DNA of 64,000 nucleotides from the NCBI RefSeq assembly GCF_042850945.1, contig NZ_AP031496.1:2666001-2730000 (forward strand). The letters are read 5' to 3'. This stretch comes from Halioxenophilus aromaticivorans (GTDB taxonomy: Bacteria; Pseudomonadota; Gammaproteobacteria; Pseudomonadales; Cellvibrionaceae). The notes under the pieces are model-generated. The model saw only the letters and a list, made by a program, of their open reading frames with translations, was not told the DNA's origin and ran no database searches. Shown piece by piece: positions 51,950-59,048 of the stretch. The position numbers and the translations under genes are program-made. Numbering within the stretch: position 1 is the stretch's first letter; every line of letters begins with the position of its first letter.

Positions 51950-52255
51950 CTAACTGACCGATTCGGCCTGTCGCATCAATGATGGCTCTTCTTTTGCAGG
52001 ATTTTTTTCAGGGGCTTGATGCCCGTCAGAACTTGGTGCTGTGGTATTGGCCACCGCCGGCGTTATCGCAATAGCGTGAAAGCCTTTGTCGCCTTTGGCA
52101 ATGTCAAAATTGACTTGTTGCCCGGCTTTGAGCGTTTTGTAGCCATCCATAGAAATGGCGGAGTAGTGCGCAAAAAGCTCGTCGCTTCCGTCTTCTGGTA
52201 GGATAAACCCGTAACCTTTGGCGTTATTGAACCACTTAACTGTACCTGTAGGCAT
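51950..52255 (-). CDS. cspD: Cold-shock domain protein CspD-like
   Basis: The first 68 residues are a cold-shock domain with the RNP motifs KGYGFI and DELFAHYS, as in CspD, a replication inhibitor of stationary phase in E. coli. A 33-residue low-complexity tail (Pro, Ser, Glu, Ala) follows, making it longer than most CspD (74 aa). It is divergent from clpS, exactly as E. coli cspD, which supports the symbol. AAGGA lies 7 nt before the ATG. Confidence 0.88.
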   Translation of the reverse strand: MPTGTVKWFNNAKGYGFILPEDGSDELFAHYSAISMDGYKTLKAGQQVNFDIAKGDKGFHAIAITPAVANTTAPSSDGHQAPEKNPAKEEPSLMRQAESVS

Positions 52256-52555
52256 AGCAGATTCCTTATTTGGGTATTAGTTGCGCTATCACGACGCCCT
52301 AATATTGTTATTTTTGTATTGAACCCAATATTTTTATTATTAAAAAATGCAGGTCGGTTGAACCAGTTTTAATGTGGCATTGTAATTATCGCTGTCATCC
52401 ACATATCTAACCGAGCTGTATACTCATATGAAAAAACGTGCCTTGTCAAGGATATGGCATGGAAAACCTATTATCGCCATTGTCGGCAGAATGTACAAAG
52501 GGTTAAAATCCTTGTAATTGTTTCAACTGTGGCGAGATTTAGTAACTTGGGAAAT
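52256..52555. other. Divergent cspD-clpS control region
   Basis: This 300-bp AT-rich gap holds the promoters of both genes. Near cspD a run of A/T with AATATT repeats (about 52300-52350) may act as an upstream element. A TATACT at 52419-52424 is a possible -10 box for clpS, with no good -35. No coding sequence is visible. Long AU-rich leaders are common before cold-shock genes. Confidence 0.45.
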
Positions 52556-52924
52556 ATGAAATATCATCGACTAACATTAAGTAGTAGTGACGACGATGAT
52601 TCGCAGGATGGCAGCCGGGATGGTAGCTTAGCCTATGCTGAGCTAAAGCCTGAGCTAAAACGGCCGTCGATGTATAAAGTAATCATGTTGAATGATGACT
52701 ATACACCTATGGAATTCGTAGTTGAGGTGCTGGAGCAGTTCTTTAAGATGCATAGGGAACAGGCGACGCAAATTATGCTCAAAGTCCATACCAATGGCAG
52801 TGCAGTTTGCGGCGTGTTCACCCGAGACATCGCAGAGACCAAAGCATCGCAGGTTAATCAGTACGCAAGAGAAAACCAGCACCCGTTGCTGTGTGAAATA
52901 GAGGCTGCTGACGACGACGAATAA
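52556..52924 (+). CDS. clpS: ATP-dependent Clp protease adaptor ClpS
   Basis: ClpS binds N-degron proteins with Leu, Phe, Tyr or Trp at the N-terminus and passes them to ClpAP. The start at 52556 follows GGGAAA and gives 122 aa; upstream extension lacks support. Features are a flexible acidic N-terminus, YKVIMLNDDYTPMEFVVEVLE with the binding-pocket Asn-Asp, and KVHTNGSAVCGVFTRDIAETK. clpA follows after 32 bp. The transferases that create its substrates, Aat and Bpt, are encoded 4 kb away. Confidence 0.95.
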   Translation: MKYHRLTLSSSDDDDSQDGSRDGSLAYAELKPELKRPSMYKVIMLNDDYTPMEFVVEVLEQFFKMHREQATQIMLKVHTNGSAVCGVFTRDIAETKASQVNQYARENQHPLLCEIEAADDDE

Positions 52925-52956
52925 TTTTTTTAGGTTCTTTCAGTGAGGTTGAAACA

Positions 52957-55227
52957 ATGTTAAGCAAGGACTTGGAAGTAACCTTGAATCAGGCCTTCAA
53001 GGGCGCGCGCAACAAACGTCATGAGTTTATGACTGTTGAGCACCTTTTGTTGGCGCTGATCGATAACGAAGCAGCAGCAACGGTTCTAAAGGCCTGTGGC
53101 GCCGACCTTAACAACCTACGCAAAGAGTTGCTTGAATTTGTGGACTCCACCACGCCGCTCATCCCAGACGACGACAGCGATCGCGAAACCCAACCTACGC
53201 TAGGTTTCCAGCGTGTACTTCAGCGTGCCGTCTTTCACGTTCAATCATCTGGCCGCAAAGAAGTCACTGGTGCTAATGTACTTGTCGCCATCTTCAGCGA
53301 GCAGGAAAGCCAAGCTGTTTACTATCTGAAGCAGCAAAATATTGCCCGTATCGACGTCGTTAACTTTATAACCCACGGTATCTCTAAGGTCGCCGGCCAG
53401 GGAGAAGGTATGGATTCTAGCCAGGACCACAACGAAGACGAGAGCATCGCCGGCACCGAGTCTGGTGGCAGTAGCCCATTGGAGTCTTACGCCACCAATT
53501 TGAACGAAGCGGCCAAAGAGGGCCGAATCGACCCGTTAGTAGGTCGGGACAGCGAGCTCGAACGCGTTGCCCAGGTACTGGCCCGCCGACGTAAAAACAA
53601 CCCGCTACTGGTGGGTGAATCCGGTGTTGGTAAAACCGCTATTGCTGAAGGTTTGGCAAAACGTATTGTCGATGGTGACGTACCCGAGGTTCTGCTCGAA
53701 AGCGTTGTGTATTCACTAGATTTAGGGTCGCTACTGGCGGGCACTAAGTATCGCGGTGACTTCGAGAAGCGCTTTAAAGGCCTGTTGGCACAGCTTAAGA
53801 AGCGCGAAAAGGCCATCTTGTTCATTGATGAGATCCACACAATTATTGGTGCTGGGGCGGCCTCTGGCGGCGTTATGGATGCCTCTAACTTGCTAAAACC
53901 ACTGTTAACCAGTGGCGATTTGCGCTGCATAGGTTCCACCACATTCCAAGAATATCGCGGCATTTTCGACAAAGACCGCGCTCTGTCGCGTCGATTCCAA
54001 AAAATCGACGTAAACGAGCCTAGTGTTGAGGATACCTACCACATCCTGAAAGGTCTCAAATCCCGCTTCGAGGAGCATCACGCTCTAAAGTACACTGATT
54101 CCGCGTTGCGTGCGGCATCGGAGCTTGCCTCCAAGTACATCACCGACCGGTTTATGCCGGACAAAGCTATCGATGTCATCGATGAAGCGGGTGCCTACCA
54201 GCAGCTTCAGCCGCCCAATAAACGCCGTCGCCAGATAGGTACCGCAGATATCGAGAAGATTGTTGCCAAAATCGCGCGTATCCCGCCCAAAAGCGTTTCC
54301 AGCAGCGACATGGAGCAGCTGAAGAAACTCGATGAGCAGCTGCATCTCACCGTGTTCGGGCAAAACGATGCCATTGATGCACTGTCCACGGCCATTAAAT
54401 TATCGCGTGCCGGGCTGAATACGCCGGACAAGCCTGTGGGTTCGTTCTTGTTCTCTGGCCCCACCGGCGTCGGTAAAACAGAATTATGCCGCCAGCTGGC
54501 TTCGGCCATGGGCATAGAGCTGCTGCGTTTCGACATGTCTGAATACATGGAGCGCCACACCGTTTCGCGTTTGATTGGTGCGCCTCCAGGTTATGTTGGT
54601 TTCGATCAAGGCGGCTTGTTAACTGAGGCAGTCACTAAGCACCCACACTGCGTGGTGTTGCTGGATGAAATTGAAAAAGCTCACCCTGAAGTGTTCAATC
54701 TGTTGTTACAGGTAATGGACCACGGAACGTTGACCGACAATAACGGCAGAAAAGCGGATTTCCGCAATGTGATTCTGATCATGACCACTAACGCTGGCGC
54801 CCATGAAATGAGCCGTGCATCGATAGGGTTCTCGCATCAAGATCACACCACGGACGGAATGGAGGCCATCAAAAAAATGTTCACTCCGGAGTTCCGCAAC
54901 CGTTTGGATGCCATCATCCAGTTTGGTCCATTGACGTTGGACGTGGTCAAGACTGTGGTCGATAAGTTTTTGGTTGAGCTGCAGACACAGCTGGACGAGA
55001 AGAAAGTGGTGCTTAATATCTCCGAAGAAGCACGTCAGTGGTTGGCGGAAAACGGTTATGACGAGCAAATGGGTGCACGCCCAATGGCTCGGCTGATCAA
55101 AGAGAAGTTGAAAAAGCCCTTGGCTGAACTCGTGCTTTTCGGTGATCTGGCCGATGGCGGTACCGTGGATATTGATGTTGAAGACAACGACATCCACATT
55201 GGTATCGAAGAAGCTGTGGTTAGCTAA
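52957..55227 (+). CDS. clpA: ATP-dependent Clp protease ATP-binding subunit ClpA
   Basis: ClpA is the AAA+ unfoldase that feeds ClpP. The 756-aa protein has the Clp N-domain (1-145), a first ATPase with GESGVGKTAIAEG, LFIDEIHTIIGAG and an arginine finger region, and a second with GPTGVGKTELCRQ and VLLDEIEKAHPEV. The ClpP-binding IGF/IGL-type loop should lie near the second domain. Length is close to E. coli ClpA (758). It follows clpS and ends near a bidirectional terminator. Confidence 0.97.
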   Translation: MLSKDLEVTLNQAFKGARNKRHEFMTVEHLLLALIDNEAAATVLKACGADLNNLRKELLEFVDSTTPLIPDDDSDRETQPTLGFQRVLQRAVFHVQSSGRKEVTGANVLVAIFSEQESQAVYYLKQQNIARIDVVNFITHGISKVAGQGEGMDSSQDHNEDESIAGTESGGSSPLESYATNLNEAAKEGRIDPLVGRDSELERVAQVLARRRKNNPLLVGESGVGKTAIAEGLAKRIVDGDVPEVLLESVVYSLDLGSLLAGTKYRGDFEKRFKGLLAQLKKREKAILFIDEIHTIIGAGAASGGVMDASNLLKPLLTSGDLRCIGSTTFQEYRGIFDKDRALSRRFQKIDVNEPSVEDTYHILKGLKSRFEEHHALKYTDSALRAASELASKYITDRFMPDKAIDVIDEAGAYQQLQPPNKRRRQIGTADIEKIVAKIARIPPKSVSSSDMEQLKKLDEQLHLTVFGQNDAIDALSTAIKLSRAGLNTPDKPVGSFLFSGPTGVGKTELCRQLASAMGIELLRFDMSEYMERHTVSRLIGAPPGYVGFDQGGLLTEAVTKHPHCVVLLDEIEKAHPEVFNLLLQVMDHGTLTDNNGRKADFRNVILIMTTNAGAHEMSRASIGFSHQDHTTDGMEAIKKMFTPEFRNRLDAIIQFGPLTLDVVKTVVDKFLVELQTQLDEKKVVLNISEEARQWLAENGYDEQMGARPMARLIKEKLKKPLAELVLFGDLADGGTVDIDVEDNDIHIGIEEAVVS

Positions 55228-55311
55228 CGGTTGGGTACCCACTGCGCAGTTACCCCGTCGGCATCAATCACGTTGCACCATTAACGTCGGTATATAGTAA
55301 TAGGTAGTAAT

Positions 55312-55347
55312 AAAAAGCCCCGCACTGGCAAAGTGCGGGGCTTTTTT
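55312..55347. terminator. Bidirectional intrinsic terminator between clpA and infA
   Basis: A perfect 10-bp stem (GCCCCGCACT at 55317-55326, AGTGCGGGGC at 55332-55341) with a 5-nt loop is flanked by AAAAA and TTTTTT. It serves both convergent genes. Confidence 0.93.
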
Positions 55348-55364
55348 ATTGTAGAGAAGCGTAA

Positions 55365-55583
55365 TTAACGAGCGCGGTAGGTGATACGTGCCTTGGATAG
55401 GTCGTAAGGCGTCATTTCAACTTTAACCTTGTCACCCGTTAAAATACGGATGTAGTTTTTGCGCATTTTGCCTGAGATATGAGCAGTAACTATGTGGCCG
55501 TTTTCCAACTTGACCCGGAAGGTTGTGTTCGGCAGGGTGTCTACGACTTCGCCTTCCATTTCAATGTTGTCTTCTTTTGCCAT
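55365..55583 (-). CDS. infA: Translation initiation factor IF-1
   Basis: IF-1 occupies the ribosomal A site during initiation. The 72-aa protein begins MAKEDNIEMEGEVVDTLPNT and has the S1/OB-fold pattern FRVKLENGHIVTAHISGKMRK ending YRAR, identical in kind to E. coli IF-1. The neighbourhood clpA-infA-aat is the same as in E. coli. Confidence 0.98.
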   Translation of the reverse strand: MAKEDNIEMEGEVVDTLPNTTFRVKLENGHIVTAHISGKMRKNYIRILTGDKVKVEMTPYDLSKARITYRAR

Positions 55584-55750
55584 TCAGTAGTTTCCTCGAG
55601 ATTTCAATAAGTTAGCGACTTGAGTTAGATCTCCAAGTGCGATTGATTGGGAGAGTGCAGGGGGTCGCAGTAAAAATTGGCGGGAATTGTGCCTGAATCA
55701 GCGGCAATAGCCAAGTTTTTATATTAAATAGGCTAAAAAGCCGTCACTAG

Positions 55751-56470
55751 TTATGGCGTGGTTTTACTGTTGATTATCCAATTTCCGTCGCGGTAGAGCT
55801 CTAGCGGCCGAAACTTGGTTTTGTAAGCCATCTTTCTGCAATCCTTGATCCAGTACCCCAAATACACGTACTTCAGCCCATATTGGGAGGCAATGTCGAT
55901 CTGCGCCATTATGGCGAAGGTGCCCAAGCTGCGCTTTTCATGGTCAGGGTCGAAGAACGTATACACCGCCGATATGCCGTTATCTAGCAAGTCGATAACG
56001 GCGATGGCCACGAGTTTACCTTTAAGTCGCATCTCTAGATAGCGGGTGACGCCCCATTCGGACGTTAAAAAAGAATGGTACTGCTGCCGGCTGGGTGGAT
56101 ACATGTCGCCATCTTGGTGGCGGGCAATGATGTAATTCTGGTAAAGCTCGTAATATTCGCTATCGCTAATGTCGTCAATAACGCGGATGGCTAAATCGTG
56201 ATTGATTTTGGCGCAGCGTTTTTGCTGCCGATTGGCGCTGTATTGCGCCACGGGGATACGTGCGGGAATGCAGGCCTTACAGGCGCTGCAGTCTGGTCGG
56301 TAGAGATGTTGACCGCTGCGACGAAAGCCTACTTCTGAGAGGTGGCTGTACATAGTGCGGTCGATTTTGGCGTCTGGATCGACGAATAGCGTCGTTGCCA
56401 CCTGGTTATCCAAGTAACTGCAGGCATGCGGATGTGTCGCAAATAGGCGCAGATCGGTTAACGTGGTCAT
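55751..56470 (-). CDS. bpt: Aspartate/glutamate leucyltransferase Bpt
   Basis: Bpt transfers leucine from Leu-tRNA to proteins beginning with Asp or Glu, making them ClpS substrates. The start at ATG 56470 (MTTLTDLRLFATHPHACSYL) gives 239 aa, as in the family; 13 upstream codons are less likely. Motifs are HLYRPDCSACKACIPARIPV, with the conserved cysteines, VTRYLEMRLKGKLVAIAV and YTFFDPDHEKRSLGTFAI, and the final LGYWIKDCRKMAYKTKFRPLE stretch. aat lies upstream in the same direction. A heptamer repeat lies about 80 bp upstream of the start. Confidence 0.92.
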   Translation of the reverse strand: MTTLTDLRLFATHPHACSYLDNQVATTLFVDPDAKIDRTMYSHLSEVGFRRSGQHLYRPDCSACKACIPARIPVAQYSANRQQKRCAKINHDLAIRVIDDISDSEYYELYQNYIIARHQDGDMYPPSRQQYHSFLTSEWGVTRYLEMRLKGKLVAIAVIDLLDNGISAVYTFFDPDHEKRSLGTFAIMAQIDIASQYGLKYVYLGYWIKDCRKMAYKTKFRPLELYRDGNWIINSKTTP

Positions 56471-56552
56471 AGAGCTATTTCTTCGTTTAGTCTCAACGGC
56501 TAAATCCAATGATGATGAGAGTAATTCGGTCAGGCGTGCTCTGGTGCAATTT

Positions 56553-56577
56553 GTCTTTTGTCTTTTGTCTTTTGTCT
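56553..56577. repeat. Heptamer tandem repeat GTCTTTT
   Basis: GTCTTTT occurs three times without interruption (56553-56559, 56560-56566, 56567-56573) and continues with GTCT. On the bpt strand the unit reads AAAAGAC. It lies about 83 bp upstream of the bpt start and could change length by slipped-strand mispairing. Confidence 0.85.
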
Positions 56578-56703
56578 GTATGACGCAGTGATTCGTCTCA
56601 CACGCTATTCATATAGAGATTGCGCTTTTGGCGCTTAGTTTGGCTTCCAACTTCGTCTAGATACCTACCCAGTGTGCTGAGTGGACCTAACTCTGCATCT
56701 AAA

Positions 56704-56753
56704 CTATCCTAACTGTCTATGCTAGCAGTCTACAATAACTCGCTATCCTAACT
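56704..56753. repeat. 11-bp direct repeat CTATCCTAACT
   Basis: Two identical copies lie at 56704-56714 and 56743-56753, 28 bp apart. They are in the downstream region of aat. They could be a binding-site pair or chance. Confidence 0.6.
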
Positions 56754-56784
56754 ACCCACAACAACCGGTGATCGCTGGCTGTTG

Positions 56785-57489
56785 TCATTCAGTTAGACTA
56801 CCGGGTTTAGGTAAATCTGAGAAGCGCCTAAGGGGCAGAAGGAGATGTTCGAATTCGCAGCGGTCTATTTCCTGAGCGCCTAACGAAAGTAGGTGGCTGC
56901 TGGTGACTTGACAGTCAATTACTCGGTAGCCTCGCTGCTGCAATTGCTCCGCAAGCCAAATAAATGCCACCTTAGAAGCATTGGGCGCCAAGCTGAACAT
57001 AGATTCGCCGAAGAATACATCGCCTAGGGCTAAACCATAAAGGCCTCCCGCTAGTGTATCCCGTTGCCAGACTTCCACGCTGTGGGCGTAGCCCAGCCTA
57101 TGGAGTTGGATGTAGGCAGATTTAAGCTCTTGAGTAATCCAGGTGCCTTCTTGTTGTTGGCGTGTTTCGCCGCAGAGTCCAATTACCTCGCTAAAGCAGG
57201 TGTCTGACGTCACTTGAAAAGTGCCCTTGCGGATAACTTTGCTAAGGCTTCTGGAACAATGGGCTTGACTTGGGTACACCACGCAGCGGGGGGAGGGTGT
57301 CCACCATAAAATAGGCTCACCCTCGCTATACCACGGAAAAATACCCAGCGAATAAGCCGTTATCAAGCGCTCTGATGTCAGGTTTCCGCCGGCAGCAAGT
57401 AAGCCATTTGGGTAGTCTAGGGCGCTGGAGGTAGGTGGGAAATACATTGAGTCATCGTCGTCCAACCATGGAATATCAATCATTGCCAA
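56785..57489 (-). CDS. aat: Leucyl/phenylalanyl-tRNA-protein transferase
   Basis: Aat adds Leu or Phe from aminoacyl-tRNA to proteins beginning with Lys or Arg, creating primary N-degrons for ClpS-ClpAP. The 234-aa product has FPPTSSALDYPNGLLAAGGNLTSERLITAYSLGIFPW split by domain, WWTPSPRCVV, GGLYGLALGDVFFGESMFS and DCQVTSSHLLSLGAQEI, all family-typical. Translation may start at the first Met or two codons later (MIDIPWL). It is followed by bpt. Confidence 0.94.
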   Translation of the reverse strand: MAMIDIPWLDDDDSMYFPPTSSALDYPNGLLAAGGNLTSERLITAYSLGIFPWYSEGEPILWWTPSPRCVVYPSQAHCSRSLSKVIRKGTFQVTSDTCFSEVIGLCGETRQQQEGTWITQELKSAYIQLHRLGYAHSVEVWQRDTLAGGLYGLALGDVFFGESMFSLAPNASKVAFIWLAEQLQQRGYRVIDCQVTSSHLLSLGAQEIDRCEFEHLLLPLRRFSDLPKPGSLTE

Positions 57490-57706
57490 GCCTTAGCCGA
57501 AGTACGTCTGTGGAGTATCTAGGCCCTAACTGGCACTCAAAATGCGTTGGGGCCGCGTGTTGCTGCGATATATCAAATACTCAGCACTGCAGCAAACTCG
57601 CAGTGGTTATGCTCGCGGCTCTTTCATAGCTAATTCAGAAGAATTTTTCCGCAGTGGCTAATCCAGAAAATGTTGCCTGATTCACCGGCGGTGTATGGCT
57701 AAAACT

Positions 57707-57738
57707 CGCCCCCTTTTAGCTGGTGCTCGGAGGGGGCG
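57707..57738 (-). terminator. Probable trxB terminator
   Basis: A 7-bp stem CGCCCCC (57707-57713) with GGGGGCG (57732-57738) encloses an 18-nt loop, 9 bp beyond the trxB stop. On the minus strand it is followed by AGTTTTAGCC. The large loop lowers confidence. Confidence 0.5.
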
Positions 57739-57747
57739 AAGTTATAC

Positions 57748-58698
57748 TTAGGCCAGGTCGTCGAGGTATTTCTCCGCATCTAAGGCCGCTTGGCAGCCAG
57801 CGCCGGCAGAGGTAATGGCTTGGCGATATATTTGATCGGCTACATCTCCGGCTGCGAAAACCCCTGGTACACTGGTGGCGGTAGCGAATCCAGCTGTGCC
57901 ACTTTTTACATTGATGTAGCCATTTGTCATGTCCAGCTGGCCGGCAAAAATGTCAGTGTTGGGTTTGTGGCCAATGGCGATGAAAACACCGGCGACGTCA
58001 ATTTCTTTGGTGCTATCATCGGTGGTGCTTTTCAAGCGCAGTCCGGTAACGCCGGAATCGTCACCCAGAACTTCTTCTAAGGTGTGGTTCCACTCCAAAC
58101 GGATATTGCCGTTTTCAGCTTTAGCCATAATTTTATCTTGCAGGATCTTCTCCGAACGAAGGCTATCTCGGCGGTGTATCAAGGTTACCTCAGAGCATAT
58201 ATTAGATAGGTAAAGGGCTTCTTCCACAGCTGTGTTGCCTCCACCCACCACGGCTACCTTTTGGTCGCGATAAAAGAAACCGTCGCAGGTTGCACAGGCA
58301 CTTACACCGCGGCCGGCGAATGCTTCTTCAGACGGCAAGCCTAAGTATTGAGCTGAGGCACCGGTGCAAATAATCAAGCTGTCGCAGGTATAGGTACTAC
58401 TGCCTTTTAAGGTAAAGGGGCGGTTGTTGAGGTCCACTTCTTCGATGTGATCGAACACGATTTGAGTATCAAAGCGTTCAGCATGGGCTTGCATTTCCAT
58501 CATCAACTCTGGGCCTTGCAGATCAGCTCTGCCGCCGGGCCAGTTTTCAACTTCCGTGGTTGTGGTCAACTGTCCACCTTGCTGCATTCCAGTGATTACC
58601 ACCGGCTTCAAGTTTGCCCTGGCCGCATACACCGCGGCTGTATAGCCAGCTGGGCCGGAGCCAAGGATGATCAAAGCGTGATGTTGGACGTCACTCAT
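57748..58698 (-). CDS. trxB: Thioredoxin-disulfide reductase
   Basis: TrxB is the NADPH- and FAD-dependent reductase of thioredoxin. The 316-aa protein has the FAD-binding GSGPAGYTAAVYAARA near residue 13, the redox-active CATC (135-138) in GVSACATCDGFFY, the NADPH-binding VVGGGNTAVEEALYL and the final GVFAAGDVAD. It provides electrons for Bcp in this window. It is divergent from ftsK across about 350 bp, as in many gammaproteobacteria near aat-infA-clpA. Confidence 0.96.
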   Translation of the reverse strand: MSDVQHHALIILGSGPAGYTAAVYAARANLKPVVITGMQQGGQLTTTTEVENWPGGRADLQGPELMMEMQAHAERFDTQIVFDHIEEVDLNNRPFTLKGSSTYTCDSLIICTGASAQYLGLPSEEAFAGRGVSACATCDGFFYRDQKVAVVGGGNTAVEEALYLSNICSEVTLIHRRDSLRSEKILQDKIMAKAENGNIRLEWNHTLEEVLGDDSGVTGLRLKSTTDDSTKEIDVAGVFIAIGHKPNTDIFAGQLDMTNGYINVKSGTAGFATATSVPGVFAAGDVADQIYRQAITSAGAGCQAALDAEKYLDDLA

Positions 58699-59048
58699 AA
58701 CAAAACCTATTCCAGTAGTTCATAATATTAGATTGCGGTTAGCCGGATACAGTGCCAAAGCCACAAAAGATTAATGCGTTAGGTTAGAAAAGAAACAAAA
58801 GTTGCTGGTTTTACAGCATTTTTTGCTTTTGAGCTCCTAGCCTCGTTTACGGTACTATACTGGCAGCACATAATAGGGCAATGTTGGATTGGGCTCAAAA
58901 TATTCTGCCTTTATCGCTGCCATAGGGCTTTTCTATAAAATGCGATGGTGTAATTAGTTTTACGCCGAATTTGCGGCTAGCTATAGGCACAAGCGCACCC
59001 CAATCTCAGGCCAGTTTGCAAGTTACCACCTTAACAACGGAGTCATCT
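58699..59048. other. Divergent trxB-ftsK control region
   Basis: No gene is seen in this 350-bp gap. A TATACT at 58856-58861 is a possible -10 element for ftsK, but upstream TTG elements are at poor spacing. A leucine-responsive regulator gene (lrp), found between trxB and ftsK in several relatives, is absent here. Confidence 0.45.

Larger units (their letters stand above)
56471..56784. other. 314-bp gap between bpt and aat
   Basis: The gap is unusual because two other genes of the leftward group are tightly spaced in many relatives. It holds a heptamer tandem repeat (56553-56577), an 11-bp direct repeat (56704-56714 and 56743-56753) and, next to the aat stop, an imperfect ACAAC/GTTGT stem (about 56758-56785). 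No coding frame or clear promoter is seen. Confidence 0.5.

Noticed and set aside
54706..55242. 178-codon leftward frame opposite clpA
   Set aside because: It is the complement of a highly conserved gene and shows no family features.
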